DNA of 64,000 bases from Frateuria_A sp051900535 (GTDB taxonomy: Bacteria; Pseudomonadota; Gammaproteobacteria; Xanthomonadales; Rhodanobacteraceae): positions 1 to 64,000 of the forward strand of contig NZ_JBHZGI010000002.1 in the NCBI RefSeq assembly GCF_051900535.1, written 5' to 3'. The notes under the pieces are model-generated. The model saw only the letters and a list, made by a program, of their open reading frames with translations. It searched no databases and had not been told where the DNA came from. Positions 47,230-55,189 of this stretch are shown here, one piece after another. The position numbers and the translations under genes are program-made. The first letter of the stretch is position 1. Every line of letters starts with the position of its first letter.

Positions 47230-47520
47230 TCAGTCGTCGCCGCCCTTGGACAGATCGTCGTCGACCTCGGCCGCAGCCCACTCCAGCGCCTCACGCTCGG
47301 CGCGCTCACGCTCGGCCTTGTCGATCTCGTCGATGGTCGCCTGGTCGATGCGGCGATCGGCGATCTCGCGCAGGGCGAGCACGGTCGGCTTGTCGTGATC
47401 CGGATGGACCGCCGGCTCGGCGCCCTTCTCCAGCTGGCGGGCGCGCTTGGTCGCCATCAACACCAGCTCGAAGCGGTTGTCGACCACCTCGAGGCAATCT
47501 TCCACGGTAATGCGGGCCAT
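47230..47520 (-). CDS. rpoZ: DNA-directed RNA polymerase subunit omega
   Basis: A 96-residue subunit that helps assemble beta' and forms part of the ppGpp site on RNA polymerase, which makes its pairing with spoT meaningful. Conserved residues: MARITVEDCLEVVDNRFELV, the TKRARQLEKG helix, and KPTVLALREIADRRI. In E. coli gmk precedes rpoZ directly; here the two are separated by the mla genes. Confidence 0.97.
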   Translation of the reverse strand: MARITVEDCLEVVDNRFELVLMATKRARQLEKGAEPAVHPDHDKPTVLALREIADRRIDQATIDEIDKAERERAEREALEWAAAEVDDDLSKGGDD

Positions 47521-47711
47521 GCGAAATCCTCAAGCACAAAGGCAACTTAGAGACCGGCAAGTGTAGCCGAGCGCCGGCTTGGCTGGCAATGCGGCATGCG
47601 CGTATCATGCGCGGTTCGATCGCCGACCGACCGGCGCCGATCCGCCTGACTGCAAAAATATAAAACCAGGCGGTACACTTTTGTGGTGCCCGTAGCGGAT
47701 CCCTTCAGCCG

Positions 47712-48542
47712 ATGCTCTCCCTGCCCCGTTTTTCACCCAGCCGCCTGATGCCACTGGCTGCCCTGGCCCTGCTGGCCGGTTGCACCATTGCCAAGCCGCG
47801 CACCGACGATCCGCTGGAGAAGTTCAACCGCAAGGTCTACACGTTCAACAACGCGGTGGACCAGGCGGTGATCCGCCCGGTGGCGGTGGGCTATCGCAAG
47901 GTCACCAACCCGCCGGTGCGCCGTTCGGTCAGCGACTTCTTCACCAACATCCGCATGCCGATCACGGTCGCCAACGATCTCCTGCAGGCGCGGCCGAAAC
48001 AGGCACTGCAGAGTACCGGGCGCTTCCTGGTCAACCTGACGCTGGGCCTGGGCGGCTTTTTCGATCCGGCCAGCCAGCTTGGCATTCCGCTGGAAGACAA
48101 CGATTTCGGCGTGACCCTGGCGCGCTGGGGCGTGCCCGATGGGGACTACCTCGTGCTGCCGCTGATCGGCCCGACCACCGTGCGCGACGTGTGGCGCATG
48201 CCGGTGGACAGCTATTTCTTCGATCCGCTGTCGATCTACGCGCACAACCACGACTACAAGTACGGCCAGCAGTTCCTGCCCCAGATGATGTACCTGGTGA
48301 CGCTGCGCTCGCGCGGCATCGATGCGGAAAGCTTCCTGGAGTCGGCGTATGACCCGTACGTATTCATGCGCGACGCCTACCGCCAGCGGCGCCTGTACCA
48401 GATCTACGACGGCAACCCGCCGGCCGAGGTCATCCAGCAAATGCAGGGCCTGAACGACGACAATTTCGACCCGGAACAACTGCTGGACGAGCAGCACCAG
48501 TGGGAAAACAAGCATCCGGACAACGACAAGAAACAGCCGTAG
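47712..48542 (+). CDS. mlaA: Outer-membrane phospholipid-removal lipoprotein MlaA (VacJ)
   Basis: A 276-residue lipoprotein with lipobox LLAGC (Cys24). MlaA extracts mislocalised phospholipids from the outer leaflet of the outer membrane and hands them to MlaC. Family motifs: DPLEKFNRKVYTFNNAVDQAVIRPVA, the amphipathic helices around VSDFFTNIRMPITVANDLLQ, and DFGVTLARWGVPDGDYLVLP. The C-terminal tail is rich in Asp/Gln. It faces the mlaFEDCB genes, so all six Mla components sit in one locus. Confidence 0.96.
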   Translation: MLSLPRFSPSRLMPLAALALLAGCTIAKPRTDDPLEKFNRKVYTFNNAVDQAVIRPVAVGYRKVTNPPVRRSVSDFFTNIRMPITVANDLLQARPKQALQSTGRFLVNLTLGLGGFFDPASQLGIPLEDNDFGVTLARWGVPDGDYLVLPLIGPTTVRDVWRMPVDSYFFDPLSIYAHNHDYKYGQQFLPQMMYLVTLRSRGIDAESFLESAYDPYVFMRDAYRQRRLYQIYDGNPPAEVIQQMQGLNDDNFDPEQLLDEQHQWENKHPDNDKKQP

Positions 48543-48593
48543 GGTAGGCTTCAACCCACTACCCGGCGAGGTGGGCTGAAGCCCGATCTACGA
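48543..48593. repeat. GGGCTTCAGCCC-type palindromic repeat
   Basis: Two imperfect copies (TAGGCTTCAACCCACT and GGTGGGCTGAAGCCC) lie head to head just after the mlaA stop. They share their core with the elements after atoE and spoT. Confidence 0.5.
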
Positions 48594-48594
48594 T

Positions 48595-48622
48595 AAAAAA
48601 AAGGGCCTGGCGGCCCCTTTTT
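48595..48622. terminator. Bidirectional terminator between mlaA and mlaB
   Basis: An A-run, GGGCC, loop TGGC, GGCCCC and a T-run lie between the convergent mlaA (plus) and mlaB (minus) stops. One bulged base interrupts the stem. The A and T runs permit termination in both directions. Confidence 0.88.
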
Positions 48623-48643
48623 CCTGTCCCTGCGTCGCCCTGC

Positions 48644-48943
48644 TCAGCCGACCAGTGTGTCCACTTCGCACACCCGTGCCAGCGCGCGCATGCCCTCCGG
48701 CATGTTCTCCACGACCAGTTCGCGGCCGAGCTGCCGGGCCTGGGCCTGCGCCGCCAGCACGCAAGCCAGGCCAGCGCTGTCGGCACGCTCGATGCCGCCC
48801 AGATCCAGCCTGGTCACCGGCGCAGCCGTCAGCGCCGCGCCGATCGCCTGCAGCGCCGCGGCGGCGGTGTCGAAGCTCAGCACGCCGCTGACGCCGAGCG
48901 TGCCTGGCGTCTCGCGATGGAGCTGGAAGGCGGGCACGCTCAC
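48644..48943 (-). CDS. mlaB: STAS domain protein MlaB
   Basis: A 99-residue STAS protein, the small cytosolic regulator that binds the MlaF ATPase. The STAS hallmark LDLGGIERADSAGLACVLAAQ is present with the conserved DSAGL loop. The GTG start overlaps the mlaC stop by 4 bp (GTGA). It is the last gene of the mlaFEDCB operon. Confidence 0.92.
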   Translation of the reverse strand: MSVPAFQLHRETPGTLGVSGVLSFDTAAAALQAIGAALTAAPVTRLDLGGIERADSAGLACVLAAQAQARQLGRELVVENMPEGMRALARVCEVDTLVG

Positions 48944-49611
48944 GGAGCCTTGCTGTCCTTGTCCATCGATTCCAGCGCCTTCTCGCCCTGGTTCTCGAGG
49001 TTGGCGATCAGCTTCTCTATACCGACCTTGCGGATCTCCGCGTCGACCTGGTTGCGGTAGTTGGTGACGTAGGAGATGCCTTCGATGATCACGTCATAGG
49101 CTTTCCAGTCGCCTTCCTTGCTCTTGCGGAAGGCGTAGTCGACCGAAAGCTTCTTGCCGTCATCCAGCACCACCTGGGTGCGCACCACGGTGCGCTTGTC
49201 ATTGAGGTCGCCATTGAACGGCAACACCTGCACCGCGCCCTTGGTGTAGTTGAGCAGGCCTTCGGCGTAACGGTGGGTGATCGAGTTGTAGAACGCCTTG
49301 GCGAAGCGCTCGCGCTGCTCGGGCGTCGCCTCGCGGGCATGGCGGCCGAGCACCAGGATCGAGGCGTAGTCGATGTCGAAGTGCGGCAGGAAGACGTCGT
49401 CGATCACCGAGATCAACTTTTCCTTGTCGTTCTTCAGCTCGTCACGATGGCCGGCGATGGTGGTGTCCAGCTGGTGGGCGATCTCCTGCACCACCTGCTC
49501 GGGGTTCTGCTGGGAGGCGGGCGCCTGTGCGGCCGCGTCCTGGGCGAGCACGGGCGAGGCCGCCACGGTGCCGAACGCGATGACCATGGCGAAAGCCAGA
49601 GTGCGCAACAT
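48940..49611 (-). CDS. mlaC: Periplasmic phospholipid-binding protein MlaC
   Basis: A 223-residue periplasmic shuttle between MlaA and MlaFEDB. The signal peptide ends SPVLAQD. The mature Ttg2D/MlaC fold shows the family strings VFLPHFDIDYASILVLGRHAREATPEQRERFAKAF, YDVIIEGISYVTNYRNQ and a helical tail. The ATG at 49611 follows AAGGAG with 7-nt spacing, preferred to one 30 bp upstream. The gene lies 26 bp after mlaD. Confidence 0.95.
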   Translation of the reverse strand: MLRTLAFAMVIAFGTVAASPVLAQDAAAQAPASQQNPEQVVQEIAHQLDTTIAGHRDELKNDKEKLISVIDDVFLPHFDIDYASILVLGRHAREATPEQRERFAKAFYNSITHRYAEGLLNYTKGAVQVLPFNGDLNDKRTVVRTQVVLDDGKKLSVDYAFRKSKEGDWKAYDVIIEGISYVTNYRNQVDAEIRKVGIEKLIANLENQGEKALESMDKDSKAP

Positions 49612-49637
49612 GGGGAAACTCCTTGTGGGATACCGGC

Positions 49638-50498
49638 TCATTGCTTGCCGGCGGGGGATTCGTTGGCGGCGTCCTTCTTCTCGGCGGGCGAGCCGTTGAC
49701 CAGGAATTTGCCGATCAGGTCTTCCAGCTGCATCGCCGACTGGGTCAGCACCATTTCGTCGCCGCTCTTGAGGAACTCCGGCGAGCCGCCGGGCTGGATC
49801 GCAACGTACTGGGTGCCGATCAAACCGCTGGTGAACACTGCCGCGGCCGAATCGTCGGGAATCTGGTCGTATTTCTTGTCGATCGACAGCTCCACTTCGG
49901 CGTCCAGCCTGACCGGGTCGGCGCGCACCGCGGCCACGCTGCCGATCGCCACGCCAGCCATCTTCACCGGGGCGCCAACCGAGAGCGCGCCGACGTTGCT
50001 GAAGCGTGCCTTCACCGTGTAGCTCCCGCCCAGGTTGTCGGCCACGCCGCCGGCGCCGAAGAACTTGCCGAGCATCTCCTCAAGCTGCTGCGCGGGTTTG
50101 GTACGTGCCAGCGTGCCACCGTCGGCCAGATCCTTCTTCGAGCTGCCGTACTGGATGCCCACGTACTGGTCGCCGAGCAGGCCGCTGGTGAAGATCGTGG
50201 CGATCGAGTCGTCGGGAATGTGGCTGTACGCCTGATCGATGGACAGCGTCACGTCCGCGGCTTCCTGCTTCGGATCGAGCACGATCGAGCTCACCTGGCC
50301 CACGCGCACGCCGGCGATCTTCACCGGAGCGCGCTCCTTGAGCTGCCCGATATTGGCGAAGTGCGCCTCGACCCTGTAGCTCGCGCCCTGGTGCGTGTTG
50401 GCCACCGAGGTGGTCTGTGTCGCCAGGTAGGCCAGCGCGGCGAAGCCGAGCACGATGAACAGGCCGGTGCCCACGGCGTAGGAATGTCTCTGGCTCAC
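49638..50498 (-). CDS. mlaD: MlaD-type MCE protein with two tandem MCE domains
   Basis: A 286-residue inner-membrane-anchored MCE protein, about 100 residues longer than E. coli MlaD. One N-terminal helix (YAVGTGLFIVLGFAALAYLA) precedes two MCE repeats, at ~40-147 and ~159-266. The repeats are offset by exactly 119 residues (SYRVEAHFANIGQL vs SYTVKARFSNVGAL; IPDDS at 94-98 and 213-217; FTSGLLGDQYVGIQ vs FTSGLIGTQYVAIQ). My hand alignment gives about 44 identities in 79 positions. Both repeats end in the MlaD-type helix (QQLEEMLGKFF, MQLEDLIGKFL). MlaD is the hexameric ring of the phospholipid ABC transporter; here it should make two stacked rings. The GTG start is between mlaE and mlaC. Confidence 0.94.
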   Translation of the reverse strand: MSQRHSYAVGTGLFIVLGFAALAYLATQTTSVANTHQGASYRVEAHFANIGQLKERAPVKIAGVRVGQVSSIVLDPKQEAADVTLSIDQAYSHIPDDSIATIFTSGLLGDQYVGIQYGSSKKDLADGGTLARTKPAQQLEEMLGKFFGAGGVADNLGGSYTVKARFSNVGALSVGAPVKMAGVAIGSVAAVRADPVRLDAEVELSIDKKYDQIPDDSAAAVFTSGLIGTQYVAIQPGGSPEFLKSGDEMVLTQSAMQLEDLIGKFLVNGSPAEKKDAANESPAGKQ

Positions 50499-50518
50499 GG
50501 CTCAGGTCCTCAGGGGAA

Positions 50519-51289
50519 TCACATCAAAAAGGCGGTCAGCACGAAGTCCAGCGCCAGGATCGCGATGGACGAGGCAACCACGGTGCGGGTAGTGGCGTAG
50601 GCCACGCCCTCGCTGGTCGGCGGCGTGGTGTAGCCCTGGTAGACGGCAATGAGCGAGACCACGGCGCCGAAGGCAAGGCTCTTGACCAGGATGCCGTTGA
50701 CCACGTCCTTCCAGACGTCGACGGTGGCGGTCATGTTCGACCAGAACGTACCGTTGTCTATGCCCAGCCAGGTCACCCCGACCAGGTGGCCGCCGAAGAT
50801 GCCCAATGCACAGAACACGGCGCACAACAGCGGCATCGCGATCAGGCCGGCGAGGTAACGCGGCACGGCGACGTACGCGATCGGGTCGACCGCCATCATC
50901 TCCATCGCGGCGAGCTGGTCGGTCGCGCGCATCAGGCCGATCTCGGCCGTGATGGAGGTGCCGGCGCGACCGGCGAACAGCAACGCGGTGACCACTGGCC
51001 CGAGCTCGCGGTAGATCGCGATCGCCACCACCGTGCCGCTGGCCGCCGTGCCACCGAAGATCGACAGCACGTAGTAGAGCTGCAGGCCAAGCACCATGCC
51101 GACGAACAGGCCGCAGACCATGATGATCGTCAGGCTCATCGCGCCGACGAACCACAGCTGGCGCACCGTCTCGCGCGCGTACTTCATGCTGCGCGGCACC
51201 GCCGCCAGCAAGGTAAGCAGGAACAGCCCGGCTTCGCCGATCTGCGCCAGCGCGTTGAGGATCACGTTACGTTGCGGCTGCGCACTCAT
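50519..51289 (-). CDS. mlaE: Phospholipid ABC transporter permease MlaE
   Basis: A 256-residue permease with the family signature TSITAEIGLMRATDQLAAMEMMAVDP, which forms the coupling region to MlaF. About five hydrophobic helices include SLTIIMVCGLFVGMVLGLQL. It moves phospholipids through the inner membrane within MlaFEDB. The ATG overlaps the mlaF stop (ATGA). Confidence 0.96.
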   Translation of the reverse strand: MSAQPQRNVILNALAQIGEAGLFLLTLLAAVPRSMKYARETVRQLWFVGAMSLTIIMVCGLFVGMVLGLQLYYVLSIFGGTAASGTVVAIAIYRELGPVVTALLFAGRAGTSITAEIGLMRATDQLAAMEMMAVDPIAYVAVPRYLAGLIAMPLLCAVFCALGIFGGHLVGVTWLGIDNGTFWSNMTATVDVWKDVVNGILVKSLAFGAVVSLIAVYQGYTTPPTSEGVAYATTRTVVASSIAILALDFVLTAFLM

Positions 51290-52113
51290 GCCTTCCCTCC
51301 GGCCAGGCCCAGCGCCTGCGCGTAGTCGCCGGCGGGGTACTGGAACGGCACCGGGCCGTCGATGTCGCCGCCGAAGAACTGGCGCGTCCAGGGCGAGCCG
51401 TCGCCGGCGATGGTCTTCGGGTCGCCCTGCGCCACCACCTTGCCGTTGGCAATCAGATAGACCAGGTCGGCCACCTGCTTGATCGCGTCCAGCTCGTGCG
51501 CCACCAGCACGCTGGTGATACCGAGCGTTTCGTTGAGCGTGCGGATCAGCTTGAGCACCTGGCTGAGCGCGATCGGGTCCAGGCCGACGAACGGCTCGTC
51601 GTAGAGGATCAGCATCGGATCGAACACGATCGCCCGCGCCAGTGCCACGCGCCGCGCCATGCCGCCGGAGAGCTCGGCCGGCATCAGGCCGGCCGCGCCA
51701 CGCAGGCCCACCGCCTGCAACTTGGTCAGCACGATGTTGCGGATCAGCACTTCCGGCAGTTTCGTGTGCTGGCGCAGCGGGAAGGCGACGTTCTCGAACA
51801 CGTCGAAGTCGGTCAGCAGCGCCGAGTTCTGGAACAGGTAGCCGATCTTCTCGCGCAGGCCGAACAGCTTCTCGCGCGAAAGCCCAGGCACGTTCTGGCC
51901 ATCGACCAGCACCTGGCCGCCGTCGCCGCGCATCTGCCCGGTGATGTGCTTGAGCAGCGTGGTCTTGCCGGTGCCGCTGGGGCCCATGATGGCCGTCACC
52001 TTGCCGCGCGGGATGTCCATGTCCAGCGCATCGAAGATGGTCTTTCCGTTGAGCACCGTGGTCAGGCCACGGATGCGCACCAGCGGTTCGGGAAGGGCGG
52101 CGGGGGCGGTCAT
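51286..52113 (-). CDS. mlaF: Phospholipid ABC transporter ATP-binding protein MlaF
   Basis: A 275-residue ATPase with Walker A GPSGTGKT, signature ELSGGMARR, Walker B ILYDEPFVGLDP and switch VAHELD. The DEPFVGLDPI string and the C-terminal extension (WTRQFFGGDIDGPVPFQYP) are typical of MlaF. The ATG at 52113 gives the usual short N-terminus. A longer frame starting at 52167 would read through the hairpin and is less likely. It is the first gene of mlaFEDCB. Confidence 0.95.
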   Translation of the reverse strand: MTAPAALPEPLVRIRGLTTVLNGKTIFDALDMDIPRGKVTAIMGPSGTGKTTLLKHITGQMRGDGGQVLVDGQNVPGLSREKLFGLREKIGYLFQNSALLTDFDVFENVAFPLRQHTKLPEVLIRNIVLTKLQAVGLRGAAGLMPAELSGGMARRVALARAIVFDPMLILYDEPFVGLDPIALSQVLKLIRTLNETLGITSVLVAHELDAIKQVADLVYLIANGKVVAQGDPKTIAGDGSPWTRQFFGGDIDGPVPFQYPAGDYAQALGLAGGKA

Positions 52114-52166
52114 AAGCGGACTAAGGTAGCCGAGCGTCGAATGCAGGCCAAGCCGCGCACCCTGCA

Positions 52167-52189
52167 CCCTCTCCCTTCCGGCGAGAGGG
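52167..52189. repeat. Single REP-like hairpin upstream of mlaF
   Basis: CCCTCTC (52167-52173) pairs with GAGAGGG (52183-52189). The CCCTCTCCC arm matches the arms of the REPIN-like pair at 20796-20955. It lies in the 183-bp gap between the gmk stop and the mlaF start, and only one unit is present. Confidence 0.5.
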
Positions 52190-52296
52190 CACAGGGCAAG
52201 CGGTCGGGCTTGGGTGGGAGACCGTTCATGCGAGCTCGGTGATTTCCGCTCCGCCCGATCCTCGCGGCCAATCCCGCTCCCGGGAGAAAGAAGCTT

Positions 52297-52920
52297 TCAG
52301 GCCAGCAGCTCGGCGATCAACGCCTCGTGCCGCTTCCACTGCAACTCACCACGATGCCGCACCGCCCGCACGATCGCCTGCAGGTCACCCAACGCCTCGT
52401 CGAACCCGTCGTTGACCACGATGTAATCGAACTCGTGGGCGTGGGCGATCTCCTCGCGCGAGTTGTGCAGGCGCCGCTCGATCACCTCCGGCGCATCCGA
52501 GCCGCGCCCGCGCAGCCGCCGCTCCAGCTCGGCGCGCGAGGGCGGCAGGATGAACACGCTCACGCAGTCGGGCTTGGCGCGACGGATCTGCGCGGCGCCC
52601 TGCCAGTCGATCTCCAGCAGCACGTCGCGACCCCGGTCCAGCAGCGCTTGCACCGTCGCGACCGAGGTGCCGTAGAAATTGCCGTGCACCTCGGCGTGCT
52701 CGAGGAAGGTGCCGGCGGCGATCTGCCGCTCGAACTCGCCGCGCTCGACGAAGTAATAGTGGCGCCCGTATTCCTCGCCCACCCGCGGCGGCCGCGTGGT
52801 ATGCGAGATCGACAGCGAGATCGACGGTTCGCGCTCCAGCAGCGCGTTGACGAGCGTGGATTTCCCCGCACCCGACGGCGCGGCGACGATGAACAGTGTG
52901 CCGGCCATGGGCGCGCTCAT
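52297..52920 (-). CDS. gmk: Guanylate kinase
   Basis: A 207-residue enzyme converting GMP to GDP. P-loop APSGAGKSTLV, GMP-binding region SISHTTRPPRVGEEYGRHYYFV and IDWQGAAQIR are standard. The ATG at 52920 overlaps the yicC stop (ATGA). In many relatives gmk directly precedes rpoZ-spoT; here the mla locus lies between. Confidence 0.96.
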   Translation of the reverse strand: MSAPMAGTLFIVAAPSGAGKSTLVNALLEREPSISLSISHTTRPPRVGEEYGRHYYFVERGEFERQIAAGTFLEHAEVHGNFYGTSVATVQALLDRGRDVLLEIDWQGAAQIRRAKPDCVSVFILPPSRAELERRLRGRGSDAPEVIERRLHNSREEIAHAHEFDYIVVNDGFDEALGDLQAIVRAVRHRGELQWKRHEALIAELLA

Positions 52921-53780
52921 TCGATGTTCTGCACCTGCTCGCGCATCTGCTCGATCAGCACCTTCAGTTCCACCGCGGCGTTGGTCGAACGCGCGTCGAC
53001 CGACTTGGAACCGAGCGTGTTGGCCTCCCGATTGAATTCCTGCATCAGGAAGTCCAGCCGGCGCCCGACCGGTTCCTTCAGGCCCAGCACGCGGCGGGTC
53101 TCGACCACGTGGGTGGCCAGGCGGTCGAGCTCCTCGTCGACGTCGCTGCGGGTGACCTGCATCACCAGCTCCTGCTCCAGCCGGCCGGGATCCGCAGGCT
53201 GCTTGAGATCGGCCAGCCGCGCCTCCAGGCGCCCGCGCAGGGCGGTGCGGATTTCCGGCATCCACTCTCGCACCTGGCCGACGATGCGTTCGATCGCGTC
53301 GAGCTTGTCGCGCAGGATCGCTTCCAGTTGGGCACCCTCGCGCTCGCGGGTGGCGCTGAGCGCGTCGAGCGCGCGGTCGAGTACCTCGAACAGTGCCGCC
53401 TGCTGGGCCTCGGGATCGGCCTCGGCCTGACGCAGCACGCCGGGGAAGCGCAACAGCTCGGTCAGCTGCACCTGCATGCCTGGAAAGCGCCCGGCCAATT
53501 CCCGGTTCAGTGTCGCCAGGCGGCCGAGCGTCACCTCATCGACTTCCAGCGACTCGCCGCGCGCCTCGTTGCCGCGCAGGCGAACGGTCAGGTCGACCTT
53601 GCCGCGCGACAGCCGCCCGGCCACGCGCTCGCGCAGTGCCGACTCGAAGCTGCGCAGCTCCTCGGGCAGGCGCGGGCTGAGCTCCAGGTAGCGATGATTG
53701 ACGGTGCGCAGCTCGCAGCTGAGCGTGCCTGCGGGGCCCTGGGTTTCGGCGCTGGCGTAGGCCGTCATGCTGCGGATCAT
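52917..53780 (-). CDS. YicC family endoribonuclease-like protein
   Basis: A 287-residue YicC protein. It starts MIRSMTAYASAETQGPAG and has the family-defining C-terminus GRRLDFLMQEFNREANTLGSKS. E. coli YicC has been linked to degradation of small RNAs, and the family is now annotated as endoribonuclease YicC/YloC. The ATG at 53780 matches the family start. It is divergent from rph, another RNA-processing gene, across 78 bp. Confidence 0.95.
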   Translation of the reverse strand: MIRSMTAYASAETQGPAGTLSCELRTVNHRYLELSPRLPEELRSFESALRERVAGRLSRGKVDLTVRLRGNEARGESLEVDEVTLGRLATLNRELAGRFPGMQVQLTELLRFPGVLRQAEADPEAQQAALFEVLDRALDALSATREREGAQLEAILRDKLDAIERIVGQVREWMPEIRTALRGRLEARLADLKQPADPGRLEQELVMQVTRSDVDEELDRLATHVVETRRVLGLKEPVGRRLDFLMQEFNREANTLGSKSVDARSTNAAVELKVLIEQMREQVQNIE

Positions 53781-53858
53781 GCGTCGAGCCCTTGCGGTCG
53801 GTGGAAAGCGGCAATGGTAAACTCTCGCCTCCCGCCTTGCCCAATCCAGGCCCCTCGC

Positions 53859-54587
53859 ATGACCATGACCCGCCCGAGCGGCCGCGCCAGCGACCAGCTG
53901 CGTCCGGTGACCCTGCAACGCCACTACACCCGCCACGCCGAGGGCTCGGTGCTGGTGAGCTTCGGTGACACCCGCGTGCTATGCACCGCCAGCATCGAGG
54001 ACCGCGTGCCGCCGTGGCTGCGCGGCAAGGGCGAGGGCTGGGTCACCGCCGAGTACGGCATGCTGCCGCGCGCCACTGGCACGCGCACCCAGCGCGAGGC
54101 GGCGCGCGGTGCGCAGGGCGGACGCACGCTGGAAATCCAGCGATTGATCGGCCGCTCGCTGCGTGCCTGCGTCAACCGGCAGGCTTTGGGCGAGCGCGTC
54201 ATCACGCTCGACTGCGACGTGATCCAGGCCGACGGTGGCACGCGCACCGCGGCGATCACGGGCGCCTACGTCGCACTGGTCGACGCGGTCAATTTCCTGA
54301 TGCGACGCGAGAACCTCAAGCGCAGCCCGATCATCGGCGCGGTCGCCGCGGTATCGGTCGGCGTTTACCAGGGCGTGCCGGTGCTGGATCTCGACTACGC
54401 CGAGGATTCAGCTTGCGATACCGACATGAACGTGGTGATGAACGACGGTGGCGGCTTCATCGAAGTGCAAGGCACTGCAGAGGGCCACGCGTTCCGCCGC
54501 GACGAGATGGACGCGATGCTGGCGCTGGCCGAGAAGGGCATTGCCGAACTGGTCGCGGCACAGCGCGCGGCGCTGGCGGAGGGCTGA
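53859..54587 (+). CDS. rph: Ribonuclease PH
   Basis: A 242-residue phosphorolytic 3'-exoribonuclease that trims tRNA ends. Family blocks: RPSGRASDQLRPVTLQRHYT, GSVLVSFGDTRVLCTASIED, TAEYGMLPRATGTRTQREA and DLDYAEDSACDTDMNVV. An in-frame Met two codons downstream is an alternative start. It begins a tight rph-rdgB-hemW series (3-bp and 2-bp gaps). Confidence 0.97.
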   Translation: MTMTRPSGRASDQLRPVTLQRHYTRHAEGSVLVSFGDTRVLCTASIEDRVPPWLRGKGEGWVTAEYGMLPRATGTRTQREAARGAQGGRTLEIQRLIGRSLRACVNRQALGERVITLDCDVIQADGGTRTAAITGAYVALVDAVNFLMRRENLKRSPIIGAVAAVSVGVYQGVPVLDLDYAEDSACDTDMNVVMNDGGGFIEVQGTAEGHAFRRDEMDAMLALAEKGIAELVAAQRAALAEG

Positions 54588-54590
54588 TCC

Positions 54591-55187
54591 GTGCGGCGCC
54601 TGGTGCTCGCCAGCGGCAACCGCGGCAAGCTCGCCGAGTTCGAGGGCTTGCTCGCCGGCAGCGGTTTCGAGGTGGTCACGCAGGGCAGCCTGGGCGTGCT
54701 CGACATCGAGGAAACCGGCACCACCTTCGTCGAAAACGCGCTGTTGAAGGCGCGCCATGCCGCCCGCATCGCCCGGCTGCCAGCACTGGCCGATGACTCC
54801 GGCCTGTGCGTGGAACACCTGGACGGCGCCCCCGGCCTGTACTCGGCCCGCTATGCCGGCAGCCATGGCGACGCCGCCGCCAACCGCGCCAAGCTGTTGC
54901 ACGCGCTCGAAGGCGTGCCGACCGAGCGGCGCGGCGCCTTCTTCATCTGCGTGCTGGTGCTGCTGCGCCACGCCGACGACCCGGCCCCGCTGATCGCCGA
55001 GGGCCGCTGGCACGGCCGCATCCTGGAGGCTGAGCGTGGTGACCGCGGCTTCGGCTACGACCCGCTGTTCCTGCCGGACGGCCAGTCGCTGTCAGCAGCC
55101 GAGCTCGATCCGATGCTCAAGAACCGCCTGAGCCATCGCGGCCAGGCGCTGGCCAGGCTGCACGCACAGCTCGGCGCGCAGCCCTAG
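54591..55187 (+). CDS. rdgB: RdgB/HAM1 non-canonical purine NTP pyrophosphatase
   Basis: A 198-residue housecleaning enzyme that hydrolyses dITP, ITP and XTP to monophosphates. Motifs: LASGNRGKLAEF (nucleotide binding), TFVENALLKARHAA, ADDSGLCVE and GFGYDPLFLP. It starts with GTG three bases after the rph stop and ends two bases before hemW, so co-transcription is nearly certain. Confidence 0.97.
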   Translation: MRRLVLASGNRGKLAEFEGLLAGSGFEVVTQGSLGVLDIEETGTTFVENALLKARHAARIARLPALADDSGLCVEHLDGAPGLYSARYAGSHGDAAANRAKLLHALEGVPTERRGAFFICVLVLLRHADDPAPLIAEGRWHGRILEAERGDRGFGYDPLFLPDGQSLSAAELDPMLKNRLSHRGQALARLHAQLGAQP

Positions 55188-55189
55188 CC

